A stretch of 64,000 nt of DNA from Liolophura sinensis (Eukaryota; Mollusca; Polyplacophora; Chitonida; Chitonidae). Positions within the stretch are counted from its first letter, which is position 1. Each line of letters opens with the position of its first letter. Under the pieces are notes generated by a model. That model had not been told where the DNA came from. It was given only the letters and a program-made list of their open reading frames with translations, and made no database searches. Shown one piece after another: positions 1-10,005 of this stretch. The position numbers and the translations under genes are program-made. The stretch lies in NCBI RefSeq assembly GCF_032854445.1, contig NC_088298.1, positions 10,467,504 through 10,531,503 of the forward strand. The letters run 5' to 3'.

Positions 1-46
1 AGCCACTGAATTAATCATTCATCTATTTGTTCATGCTATTTCACAG

Positions 47-145
47 GATGGCAGAACACCCCTACATGTCGCAGCCTTCCGCAACTATAAATGTATGGCT
101 TGTTTTCTCGTGGAGCAAGGTGCCAACATCAATGTGTATAATAAG
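47..145 (+). CDS. Ankyrin-repeat exon of an ASB-like gene (5' part outside window)
   Basis: A 99-nt exon of exactly 33 codons lies between a TTTCACAG acceptor and an AAG|GTATGT donor, phase 0 at both ends. It translates to one canonical ankyrin repeat: GRTPLHVAA turn and first helix, then the second helix and ACFLVEQGANIN loop. Ankyrin repeats are protein-binding scaffolds. It splices in frame to the exon at 2210-2290, which continues the next repeat, and then to the terminal exon at 2951. The start codon and earlier exons must lie to the left of the window. The ORF that begins at nt 27 in another frame is a shadow. Confidence 0.8.
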
Positions 146-344
146 GTATGTGGATAGCCAATATCTGGTTAATATTTCTAACGCCATCTTTCTGTGTGGT
201 CTATCTTTCAAACTGGGGATGCCCATGTGCAGAAAAAGACGACGGTTAAGGGTCGATTTCAGGATGCTTAAAGTGTGACATTCTTACAAAACAACCTTGA
301 ACACTAGTTTCGAAAGGAATAGGTAAGAAATATATATAAATCTA

Positions 345-700
345 GGAACATGTGAAAGAGAGAAGTCATCAGTTTTCAATGATTCACGGAAAAGACATTT
401 TTTCCGATTTTGTATGCATTAATTCAATACAAACTTGGTAGTCAAATACAGGTCAAGTACAAATATATGAATCAAAGTCGCGCCTTCAATGTAACTATTG
501 ATGAAAGTATCATGAGCATTAATCCCTACGCAGGGGAATTAGACACATATTATGACTTATTTGCCAACAACATTATTGTACTTATCTAAACTCTCAGAAA
601 CTTATTGACGGCGATTGAAGGTTATGTCCTTGACACACTATTGTTGAATAAGTAACTTGTGATGTCGATTTACATTATCATTTTCGCAGGATCTAATTCA
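345..700 (-). mobile_element. Old Penelope-like element 3'-end relic
   Basis: Shares ordered blocks with the better preserved PLE ends at 38257-39156 and 45808-46738: the 'gagagaagtcatcagttttcaatgat' start, the 'caggtcaagtac' and 'catgagcat' blocks, 'atgtccttgacacacta' and 'aacttgtgatgtcgatt'. The reading frame is destroyed. It sits inside the intron between the two ankyrin exons. Confidence 0.55.
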
Positions 701-889
701 TTTTTTGAAAGAATGTGTTAAAGCAGGGAACTTCCGAACGTGTAATGGATTACCTTTGGATTGTGTCCGAAGGTGGATGTCCCTAGCTTCTATTAGTGGC
801 ACATTTCAATTATAACGATCTCATCGTGAAGGTTACTTGACTGAAAGAATGGCAGAGACTCGAGATAGGACTTTTTTGTCTTTTATTTA

Positions 890-1125
890 ATATTTGATTG
901 GTGTTTTGCGTCCGTACCCAAGAATATTTCACTTATACCACGGCGGCCAGCATTATGGTGAAGAGTAACCCACGACCATCCGCGGGCTGCCTTCAGACCT
1001 CCCCACATACGGCTGGAGAGGAAGCCAGCATGAGCTGAACTTTAATTCACAGCGACCGCATTGGTTTGAGGCTTCTGTGTCACTGCGTCATGCTTGAGTG
1101 TTAACTCCCTCGGCCATGGCCTCAC
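890..1125 (-). mobile_element. SINE type A, near full length, diverged
   Basis: Reverse complement of the tRNA-headed SINE best seen at 19840-20117. Recognisable here: the tail block (gtacccaagaatatttcacttata), the 'cggcggccagcattatggtg' block, 'acccacgaccatccgc' and 'gaggaagccagcatgagctg'. Intronic in the ankyrin gene. Confidence 0.75.
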
Positions 1126-1346
1126 TTTTATCATTCAAATGTAAAATTCGTACAGTATCAACTGACGTGAAAACTTCTAAGGTAAAAATTAAAAAAGTAA
1201 GTTAAAAAACGTTTGTTGTTAATTTACAGATCGCCTGCCTCATCATTTTCCAGACGCACACTGATACTCCCTTCCTTTAAAACCTTCTCATCTAAACAAC
1301 AAACTCAGCTCCTCAATTTTATCCGTCGTTTTACTGTTCTAAATAG

Positions 1347-1675
1347 ACCGCTTTGGTGGCCTAATGCTTAGAGCGTTCGCCTTGAAGTTCGGAGACCTGT
1401 GATCAAATCGGGATCGGTTCCTACCAAAGACTTTTAAAACGGTACATGCTGCTGCCTGGCCTGATGCTCGGTGCAGAGTAGAGCAAGGAAACGGGACTGG
1501 TTGCCCAGTTTAACGTGAGAGTATAATGTTACTGGGTGGGGTATGTCATGTGTGGTCTCATGTGTGGTGTACAAGATATGATACTTCAGTGGCGGCATGG
1601 ACTCGCCCTTGCCACAAGAAGACACTTATGACAGAACAATTGTTACGTACGACGTAAAATCCAAAGCATACATAC
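1347..1675 (+). mobile_element. SINE type B, diverged
   Basis: tRNA-like head 'ctttggtggcctaatgctta' with an A-box-like stretch, a middle with 'accaaagactttt' and 'actgggtggggtatgtcatg', and the tail 'tacgacgtaaaatccaaagc' followed by a cata/catt repeat. The same element recurs at 24915, 50180 and, inverted, at 12788. The short minus-strand ORF here is accidental. Confidence 0.7.
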
Positions 1676-2209
1676 ATTCTGTTCTAAATACGTTTATGTG
1701 AAAGTGTAAAGACACCCATGTTATAAGTAAATGGGATTATTACCTGAAATTCTCTAACCTTTTTTGAAAGGTCACTTGCTGCAGTAAACTGTTTGTTTGT
1801 AAGCCTTTAGACATAAAAGAGTTCGAACTCAAAGCTCCCCTACTAAGGGTGAATTTTAATCAACAATACTGAAAAGTTATTGCTTTAAATGACCTTACTG
1901 TGTCATTCAAAGAAACCTTAGTCGAACCCTGGAGAAATCAAATGAAATCTGACCATGTGGCAATAAGTTTGGATTGTTTTGAATCCTGAACATTACTTTC
2001 TGAAATTTAACATACTATATAGTGCAGAACGTCCACAGGCACGACTTTCGAGAAATCTATGCTCCTCGGTCCAGTCAATCTTTATTAAAATTACCTTAAG
2101 AAATAAAACATTATCTTATACATATTACGCTATAGATATATGCTTGATATACTATTAAAGACATGACCAATGTGCAGACTTGAATTTAAAATAATTATCC
2201 CTTACATAG

Positions 2210-2290
2210 GCTGGATGGAGCCCTCTTATGCTGGCAATGAAGCGTCTAAACAATGTCATCGTAAAGTACTTGCTCAAGCAAGGGGCGAAG
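2210..2290 (+). CDS. Second ankyrin-repeat exon of the ASB-like gene
   Basis: An 81-nt (27-codon) exon between a TACATAG acceptor and an AAG|GTACCT donor, phase 0 at both ends. It reads GWSPLMLA for the first helix and VIVKYLLKQGAK for the second, a good ankyrin repeat that is completed by the first residues of the next exon. Joining 47-145, 2210-2290 and 2951-3334 gives an uninterrupted reading frame with two repeats in register, which supports this exon choice. The intron on its left (146-2209) holds an old PLE relic and two SINEs. Confidence 0.75.
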
Positions 2291-2950
2291 GTACCTCCTT
2301 TTTCAAGGGTGAGTGCTTTCCAACACGATTACCTTGTCTCTCACAGATTCACTGTACTTTCCAGTGTATTACATATATATTTCAATGGAGGTATTTTTCA
2401 TCGTCTCTTCACCAGCTGTATAACAGTTAATTTAATTTAGAAAGACACAAATTATCTACAATAACTTTCAAGCACTGACGCTCGATGGTCGATAACTAAT
2501 TCAAAAATTAGTTATGAATAAAACTTGTATGCATCTTTGCATGGGTTTTCCTTTTGGGTATCATTTGTTTTTGGTTAATGGATTTCTGAATCGAAATTTT
2601 ACCCATAATAACTGTACTTCATTTTGTGCCCGATAAATTTTGTTGTGAACTAGTTTGGTCATATTAATACTCGCACCAGCGACCATGACAAGTTTCTACA
2701 TTGTGTTGTATTGACTAAACTTCCGGGTTTACGGCTTAATCCACTTTAATTTACTTTATTCTTATTCTCATTGTTTTCTGGCTGTATAGAAATTCTTGTC
2801 ATCTAAATTAGACTCACGAACTCCTACTGTTGTTGTATGCATTTACATGCTTCTCTGGCCTGCAAATGGGCAACTTAAACAAGTTAGCAAGCAAGATGGG
2901 CTACTTTTTCTTTATATGTATTAATTGCTTTTTTTATTTATGTTTTTCAG

Positions 2951-3334
2951 GTTGGTGTTTGCAAATGGCCTGTTATATTTACTCACTGTAATATAACCAG
3001 AAAAATCTTATTGACAGTTATTGCGGAGGATATGTCCAAAGCTGACATTAATGAAATACTTGGACTTTCGAGGATATCGTCAGAAATGCCGTCCAGCGCT
3101 CTCGCGATAATGCAATCTGTCCTTACAACAGTGCCGAGTTTACGAAAGGCATCCCGAAAAGTAATCAGACAATGCATGAGCGTGGCTGGACGTAGAGAAA
3201 GCATGTCAAACGCCATAGAACAGCTTCATTATCCAGAAACTCTTAAACACTTCCTAATGCTTGATGAACTTGATTCCTTGTTCTTGGATAAGAAATTCCG
3301 TTATCGTCGATGCTGTAAAGTGTGGCCCCGATGA
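2951..3334 (+). CDS. Terminal exon of ankyrin/SOCS-box-like (ASB-like) protein
   Basis: The exon opens after a pyrimidine-rich TGTTTTTCAG acceptor and runs 128 codons to TGA in phase 0. After a divergent ankyrin-like start, the C-terminal part carries SLRKASRKVIRQ followed about 25 residues later by IEQLHYPETLKHFL. This spacing and composition resemble a SOCS box: a BC box that contacts elongin B/C and an LPxP-like tail that contacts cullin. In ASB proteins such a box recruits an E3 ubiquitin ligase to the target bound by the ankyrin repeats. The SOCS assignment is by eye; a diverged C-terminus of another ankyrin family is the alternative. AATAAA signals follow at 3564 and 3796. Confidence 0.65.
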   Translation, partial: VGVCKWPVIFTHCNITRKILLTVIAEDMSKADINEILGLSRISSEMPSSALAIMQSVLTTVPSLRKASRKVIRQCMSVAGRRESMSNAIEQLHYPETLKHFLMLDELDSLFLDKKFRYRRCCKVWPR

Positions 3335-3344
3335 ACACAATAAA

Positions 3345-4183
3345 TCCACTTCGTTTAACCCATAAAGATTACGGTATAAGCCATTGTATAAAAAAATGTA
3401 ATCGTGTCTCGTTTATTTTGGCCGATTTAGAAGGCATTTGTTTCGCCTGATTTTGGGTGCTATTCTTATGTCAAAAGACATCTGTTTGAAGGTTCCTGAT
3501 CAATTGTTATCATACTGTCATCGCTGCTCTAATTTGTTACTATTTATGTATTGACATGAAAAGAATAAATGCCTAACTGCAGTATATTGCGGAGGTGCCG
3601 TATTTCACAGTTACGCGTCACCAACTGTCACACTGTCACCGCTGCACTGGTTTTACTCTATGTTGTTGATCTTTTATATCCAATTTTATGTCTCAGTACT
3701 GTTTTGGTTTTTCTCCTTATGCTAACCATCATATACCATCGTACATTTTTATCCATTGTTCTAAGCTAAAATTTGTATTTTTATTATAAGGGCGAAATAA
3801 AATTGTTTTCATTCTTGTTAAATGCGGTGTTATATCACCCGAGTCTAAATAGAATACTCGCAAAGAGAGATAAGCAAATCGTTTTTCCAAACGAGATTTT
3901 CACCGATATGTTTTACTGTATTTACTTATAGCCTTCTGCACAGAAACCAACAGGTCTGTATCAGACAATTTGAATTATGAGGCGATTCAGACCGTCTTAA
4001 ACAGTCCACACGGTTGAAATAATTCAAAATTACAAATTTCATCTGTTTTTTTTCTAGACCTCATTTAATGGTCTTTCAACTATTATATACTTCATTTCTG
4101 TGACTTCTTTACACTGAGTTCAACAGTTATTAATCATCATCCGGTTAATAGAATGGAAAGACGAGAGTAACAAACTACGGCCT
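3345..4183. other. Flank between ASB-like gene and first LRR gene
   Basis: Probable 3' UTR and downstream DNA of the ASB-like gene. 3480-3670 contains a diverged copy of the dispersed repeat whose core is tandemly arrayed at 58640-59045 (ttcacagttacgcg, tcacactgtcaccgctgc). The 66-residue ORF there lies in this repeat and is not taken as a gene. Confidence 0.5.
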
Positions 4184-5536
4184 TCAACCAATAGGTTCAA
4201 CTTCACAGTGGGAAAGTCGAGATATAACGTATGTGGAAATCTCCATGTTCATAGGAGTGCAGTTACCAAAGAGATTTGCCTGCCATGAATTTATAGGTTC
4301 GTAATGTCGAAGCCAGGCTAGATCACATGAGCACTTGATAGGGTTCCCATTGAACATGAGAAGATGAACCTGTTTAAGACCTAATATTGCTTTTGGCACG
4401 GTCTTGAGGCTAGCGCCGATAAGATTGAGAACATATATGGCAGGATTATTTCTGAAAGTGTCGTCAGCTACAATTGATATCGGGTTGTTCACTAAGTTTA
4501 TATCCGATAAAAGCGGCAAATTCTGAAAAGACTCCGCCGACAGGAAGGCTATTTTGTTATTGTTCATGTAGAGTACTTGCAGACGCGGGAAGTTTTGGAG
4601 CACAGAAGGAATACGGTTGAAGTTGTTGTTGCTAAGGTCGAGATGCGTTAAATTGTGTAGATTGATATTATCAGGTAAATAGTCCAGATTAGAACTGATT
4701 AATCCCAGGCTCGTCAGAGACGGGAACACCTCAGAGATGTTTGGAAACGTGACAAGGTTCATGAACGGCATCCAGAGATGATACACACTAGTCATCGGTC
4801 GAGAGCATGAGGGGAGGGAGCTAACTCCGGGTGGGAAACTCACCCTTAACATCGTTAAATGTTCGAGTTTCAGGAGATTGCACATTGCATCTGGAGAGTG
4901 CTGTAGGGACGATGATGCCAGATGAAAGCGTGTTAAAGACTGACCTAATCCCGCAAATCCGTTCAGTGGAATTTGATTCACATGCAGTTTCAAAACTTCC
5001 AGAGTAGAAAGATTCTGCAAGTAATGCAGTCCAGAAGGCCACTCCGACAATGTACTGATATTCAAACTAAGAAGAGATCTGCCAATGTTTTCCATGATTT
5101 TAGAATCCAAAGGAATGTCAGTGATTTCCAGTCGTGTGAGTTTATGTAATTCTTTTAAAGCTGGTGAAAGTTTCGATAGATTTGTAGATGTCATATCTAA
5201 ATGTACTGTGTAGTTTTGCAGACCGTCAAAAGCCATGTCATCCACAAATTCCAGAGGGTTGTGACTGAGATATAAGTGCAAAACATCGCTTGGTAGCACA
5301 GTAAGATTCACGAAGGTATGGTTTTCCAGTCGATGTATTTCATTCCATCTTAAATCCATTGAGGTGTAATGCTCAGAAGGCTCTGACAAAATCTGTGGAA
5401 CAGCAGAAAGTCCTTTTCCAGAACAGTCGATATGTCGCCATGAACATGAGCATGGTGGGGCCACTGGGCATGCGTGTATTGTCTGCACAGACTGTAAAAC
5501 CTGGAGTAGCGTCAAAAACAGGAAGGATTTTGCAGT
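4184..5536 (-). CDS. Secreted leucine-rich-repeat protein, main exon (paralogue A)
   Basis: An open exon of 451 codons including the stop. It starts after a TTTTCATTGCAG acceptor in phase 0; the ORF continues upstream only because the intron happens to be open. The first ~20 residues (SFLFLTLLQVL) are a signal-peptide core ending near HA|CPV. Next comes an LRRNT cap (CPVAPPCSCSW..IDC), about 12 LRRs including a clear LxxLDLSNNNF repeat, and an LRRCT cap (NPIKCSCDLAWL ... C ... HCEVEPIG). No membrane segment or anchor follows, so the product should be a soluble extracellular protein. It is the most diverged of the intact paralogues. A Met is absent before the caps, so a short 5' exon is required. 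Ligand and role are unknown. Confidence 0.85.
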   Translation of the reverse strand, partial: TAKSFLFLTLLQVLQSVQTIHACPVAPPCSCSWRHIDCSGKGLSAVPQILSEPSEHYTSMDLRWNEIHRLENHTFVNLTVLPSDVLHLYLSHNPLEFVDDMAFDGLQNYTVHLDMTSTNLSKLSPALKELHKLTRLEITDIPLDSKIMENIGRSLLSLNISTLSEWPSGLHYLQNLSTLEVLKLHVNQIPLNGFAGLGQSLTRFHLASSSLQHSPDAMCNLLKLEHLTMLRVSFPPGVSSLPSCSRPMTSVYHLWMPFMNLVTFPNISEVFPSLTSLGLISSNLDYLPDNINLHNLTHLDLSNNNFNRIPSVLQNFPRLQVLYMNNNKIAFLSAESFQNLPLLSDINLVNNPISIVADDTFRNNPAIYVLNLIGASLKTVPKAILGLKQVHLLMFNGNPIKCSCDLAWLRHYEPINSWQANLFGNCTPMNMEISTYVISRLSHCEVEPIG

Positions 5537-5772
5537 CTGCAATGAAAATTTTGTATTTAGGCCAAAATCGTATGTTTTGTATCTGACACAGACACAAAAT
5601 ATCACAGTTTACATTTAATATTCCTTTGGTTCTGTTAGCACTATAACTTCATTTCTTAAACACAAATAACAAAGTTTAAGTCAAACTGGATATATTCCTA
5701 ATTCTGCATTGGCAAAGGAAGCGAGACTGAGATTGTGCCACTAGTCAAAGGATGAAAACCATTGCAGTTTAC

Positions 5773-5784
5773 AGTATATTTCAT
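5773..5784 (-). CDS. Candidate tiny first exon of LRR paralogue A
   Basis: Four codons starting ATG AAA, followed by a GTAAAC donor, phase 0, which would join to the main exon to give a plausible signal peptide (MKYT-TAKSFLFL). The call is by analogy with the five-codon first exons at 34049 and 30276. The start context and donor are only fair. Confidence 0.35.
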
Positions 5785-6630
5785 GTAACATGTCGAATTA
5801 TAGGACACAAAATAGGAGCAAGACGACAAATCAACCATCATGGGACTTGAGCGATGCCCTCAAAGAACCTACCATTAACTCCATTCTGCCTAATGATTGC
5901 TTTCAGCGCTCGTCGTGTATGTCGGGTGTCAAACAATAATCAGATCCGCTTTGGCGAAAGGTCAACAAAGACCAGTTCTGTAACATGGACTGATAAAAAA
6001 AAAACGCCAGGTATAGGTAGGTACCTTTGCGCAGATAAGATTATCTAGTTACACTGTTAAAACAATCTGAGTAAAGAGGTTGACCATCCTGAATTTAACA
6101 ACGGAGCGTAAATCTTGAAAGCCCCACTGATTTCATTGCGTGTTTGGAAAAAAAGATGGTGCCCATTCACAACGAGAAGTGCTCGAGCTGCGTGTGTCGA
6201 GAGTACTCTATTGCTACAATCTCCAAATGTCTTGTTACACAAAGTCATTTTATTTTCATGATTGTTTCATAGAGTTTAAGACATCACACTTTTTGTAAAA
6301 AAAAAGTAGTGCGCTAAGCTTTAAATCATAACACATTCGACTAGTGTACGCGAAATAAAAGAGGAAGGACTGTAGGCTGTGAAAGTATTTGACAATTGTG
6401 TAACTACTACACATAATCTTCCAAAGAGAGGTGAAAATTTAAAGGTATTTCTGTGAAAAACGTTCTATACCAGGGATATACTTGTTCCATGTCAGCTGCT
6501 CCTTATAGATTTATGTACCCTATAAACACGCAAAAGACATCGTAAAGTTGATATGGTTTCATTGTGAAACAATTCATTTCATTCTCGCTGGTAGAGTTAT
6601 CTTGTAGGTTTTTTCCAAAACTGATAAGTT
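5785..6630. other. Upstream region of LRR paralogue A
   Basis: No coding segment recognised. Short ORFs on both strands lack family similarity and start in low-quality context. Could hold the promoter of paralogue A. Confidence 0.3.
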
Positions 6631-6780
6631 TCGCCTCTCACCCATACGATCGCTGTGAGTTTAAGTTCAGCTTATGCTGGCTTCCTGCCCGGTCTTACGT
6701 GCGAAGGTCCTGCAGCAACCTGCCGATGGTCGTATAAGTGAAATATTCTTGAGTACGGCGTAAAACACCAATCAAATTGA
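6630..6780 (+). mobile_element. SINE type A with internal deletion
   Basis: Begins in 'cctctcacccatacgatcgctgtgag', passes 'cagcaacctgccgatggtcg', then jumps straight to 'tataagtgaaatattcttga' and the tail 'gtacggcgtaaaacaccaat'. The 'tttcccccgggc...ataatgctg' middle is missing. Confidence 0.8.
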
Positions 6781-7682
6781 TATATGAGATAAATAATCCT
6801 CGATGGCTCAGTAGTCAGTGGTGTCACTTTTACTGTAAATGGTGTTGAATGAGGTTGCCTGTTTATAACACTAGTTTTTCATTGTCCCGCTAAAGCTTTA
6901 TGGCAGAAGGTTTGTCAATACCAGGCGCAAGGATATCCGCCTCCTATGAATGTTCAAATTCGCGGCGCGGCCGGATTGCGTGTTAGGGTACAACTCAGCG
7001 AGCGATCTTGAACGTCACTGAACTCTTTCCCAATACTTTTCGGCGTTGAATCGCTTCTTCGACTCGAAACTCCATATTTTTTTTTTCAATTGCACGATTA
7101 CGGTAATCTTAATGGGTCGAGGATGCGGTGACCCTGAGCAATTTAGTGTCGAAGTTGCCTACGTGTGACGTAACGAAATGCACATCCTCCTGGTACAAGG
7201 TAAATGGTCTTCCAGATGCGTTAGTGTCTTTTCACAAAGACCAACACATAGTGAACGACCGAAACTACCTGCACAAGACCGTTTTACATCCGTACCACGT
7301 CTAAACTTTGAACCACGCTGCCTTCAATGTGAGCAATGCACCGGATGGGACATCGCGTTGCGATTGGTCGCCGAAATGGTCCGCGACGCGCCACAGCTGT
7401 GAATGTATCTAAAGAGTTGTATCATAAGAATAATAGCGTCTTGCCTGTCAAAGGTCCTGATAACGTCAGCAGCCGGGATTCTAAATATACATAGGTTGCG
7501 TTGCAAAAGGGTCTCGCGACTATAAACAACCCTTCATGTTTTGCGAGTTATATAATGTGCTTTAGTTTCTTGGAAATTGTACGCCTTAGAATAATACTGT
7601 ACTCGTTTCCCAGCGTTTGAAAAAAAGACAAGCACGTTAGCCATTTGGCCGCAACAAGCTCATCCATTAATACATTTGGTCA
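6781..7682. other. No feature recognised
   Basis: Includes a somewhat CG-richer stretch around 6950-7400 with short ORFs on both strands, none with recognisable similarity or splice framing. Confidence 0.3.
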
Positions 7683-7850
7683 TTTGTTTGATTGGTGTTT
7701 TACGCCGTATTGAAGAACATTTAACTTCTATATACGACGGCGCTGGGAGGAAATCGGGCAGAAGTCGGAAATCTACACCCATTCACAGGTTGCTGCGAGA
7801 TCTTCCCACTTACAAACGGAAAGCCACCATGAACAGCACTCAAACTTACA
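7683..7850 (-). mobile_element. SINE type A, diverged
   Basis: Reverse-oriented tail 'tttgattggtgttttacgcc', 'cgacggcgctggga', 'acaggttgctgcgagatctt' and 'aaagccaccatgaaca' blocks. The tRNA-like head is lost. Confidence 0.7.
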
Positions 7851-8106
7851 AGTAAATTAGTTAATAAGTAAATAGTATTTTGCCAGACGGACATTCACAT
7901 GTTACTCATGAACTTATTCAAGTAAGACAAACATATGGGCCATTCAGCTCGTACTCGAGGGAATGATAGCCTGATTGCCAACTAGTTCACAGACTACACT
8001 CTGTCAGGATCATCATCAGCCCACAGGCCCTACTTGACACTTTGTCAACTGAGTGAAGAAAAATGAGGAAAGTCCGACCCTGGGTTGGAAACAAGGGCCC
8101 CAGATT

Positions 8107-9347
8107 TGGGCCTCACCTCAGGTAAAGGCTTTCCATGACAGCACCCAGGTGAGATCACAAAGAGCATTCAATACGGTTTCCGCTTAATTCGACATCAGTC
8201 TTTGTAAGATACCGGAGTAACGTGGGAACCGTTGTTAGGTTGGCGTTATTTAAATACAGCCTCCCCAAGCCCAGGGTCGCTTTGAATGTGTCGTCTTTAA
8301 TGGAGGAAACCGGTTTTCCTGATAAATCGATAACGGACAACATTCTCAAACCAGTAAAAGATTGTGCCGTTATAGAGGTAATGTCGTTGTTCGTTAAGTA
8401 CAGACGTGTCAAATTCGTCAGTTTCCTGATCTCCAAAGGAATCGCTATGAATCTGTTGTAGCTCAAATCTAGGACTTGTACAGTGTAAGGCACCATTTCA
8501 GCAGAGAACGATTCCAGCTGCGATTTAACTATGCCGAGTAATCGAAGAGATGGGAAGACGGTTGATACAGGTGGGACCTTGAATAGAGCCACGCCGTACA
8601 TAACCAGGCTACTTAAACTGGTCAGGCTTGTTTGGCAGTTTGGAATAGATGGCACTCCTGTACCAAACCATGTATCAGTAAACTGAAGTGTTGTTAAGTG
8701 TCGCACTCTACACAACGCATCTGGCGAACGACTGAGATTACCCCCATATAAGTATAACGTCGTGAGGGAATTTTCCAATCCGGCGTTAATTTAGTGAGAT
8801 TATGTAATTTTACTTGAAGAGAAGAGGCATGTCTGGCGTACCGTAGACCCACCGGCCAATCAGAGAAGCTTTCATACCCCAAACCCCTCAAAGACTGACC
8901 TATCTTCTTCATGACCTCAGGGTCAAGGTCACAATCCACTGTCAAGACCTTGAGATGGCCCAGTATCATTAGCGCTTTAGGCAGCTTCAACAGTTTCGTG
9001 CCGAGCATTTAAAGATTTAAGGACTTATTTTGTAGATCGTCCAGTGCGAAGTCGTCGATAAACTCTATGTTGTTGTTGTCCAACAGAATCTCCACTTCGT
9101 CTGCAAACGTAACATTTGCGAAGGCATTGGCTTCAATACGTCGAAAGCGATTGCCGGTTATGGTTATCCGCTGAACGGGAACCGATGTTGTATGAAAGGC
9201 AGGAAACTTTGTCAGACCGGTGTTCAAACATTTCATTTGATCATTGAATGGGCATACGCAAGGAAGGTCCACTGCGCATGCGTCCGCGAATGATTTTGTG
9301 GAAGTTGCCACATACAGGACTGCGGAAAATAGCCACATCGCTGCAAC
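8107..9347 (-). pseudogene. Secreted LRR protein pseudogene (paralogue B)
   Basis: Aligns along its length with the intact LRR paralogues. It opens after a TATATGTTTCAG acceptor in the family's phase-0 position, with signal peptide (MWLFSAVLYVATS), LRRNT (CAVDLPCVC) and the LRRs. It carries at least three lesions: an in-frame TAA at 9009-9011 after DDLQNKSLNL, a frameshift near 8775 (frame moves from KLTPDWK to NSLTTLYLYGG), and a frameshift near 8155 inside the LRRCT, after which CDLTWVLSWKAFT continues in another frame to a stop. The rest of the LRRCT is gone. Most of the sequence between lesions is well preserved, so inactivation looks fairly recent. Confidence 0.85.
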
Positions 9348-9770
9348 CTGAAACATATAACACTGAAGACACTGACCAAAGCCGGCATGCTAATCCGATT
9401 TTGATTAATGCTGTGTTCTCCCAGAACATGTTTATATATGGAACGAAACATGGAGCAGCGCTTGAACTGCTTATTATAAAATGGATGTGATTATTTGTGT
9501 TTGACTGTTCTCGTGTTATATATATGCGCTATATATATGTGTTATATATATATAATCATCCATTCTGGGCTGTTTTCAAATACTGAGGTTCTCGAAAGTT
9601 GCGACTGGTAGAGAATGCGAGAGGAACATCAGCTTTATCACAAACGATGTGCAGGATTTGTGTGTGTCAAGAATTCTCTAAACTAACTGAAAAAAATATA
9701 TATATAATTATATTAGAGAACTGTGACTCTACTCGTGTTAAAATATATTTTGCATATAAGATATAATTTG

Positions 9771-9890
9771 TTTATTTATTTCATTCGTATTTTGCGACAA
9801 AGAAAAGAATATTTTACTGCGGTGGCCAGCATTATGGTGGGAAGAAACTGGGAAAAGCTTGGTAGATCTTCCCATATATGACTGGATTTT
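9771..9890 (-). mobile_element. SINE type A fragment
   Basis: Tail-side half: 'tttatttcattcgtattttgcg', 'gcggtggccagcattatggtggg', ending at 'agatcttcccatatatgactgg'. An adjacent second fragment follows directly. Confidence 0.6.
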
Positions 9891-9897
9891 TAAAAAT

Positions 9898-10005
9898 ATT
9901 TGTTTATTTATACATTTCCCCTGTACCACGGCAGCCATCATTATGTTGAGTAGTAAACTGGGCAAAACCTTGGGGAAACCCACGGCCATTCGCTGCATTT
10001 TTGTA
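9898..10005 (-). mobile_element. SINE type A fragment, second copy in tandem
   Basis: Repeats the same blocks as the fragment on its left: 'taccacggcagccatcattatg', 'gggaaacccacggccattcgc'. It is a second independent or duplicated insertion in the same orientation. Confidence 0.6.

Noticed and set aside
690-815. Open 42-codon exon-like segment after a TTTTCGCAG acceptor, between the two ankyrin exons
   Set aside because: The acceptor lies in PLE relic sequence (cgcaggatctaa matches cgcaagatctaa of the PLE), the donor near 772 is out of phase with the next exon, and the ankyrin frame is continuous without it.
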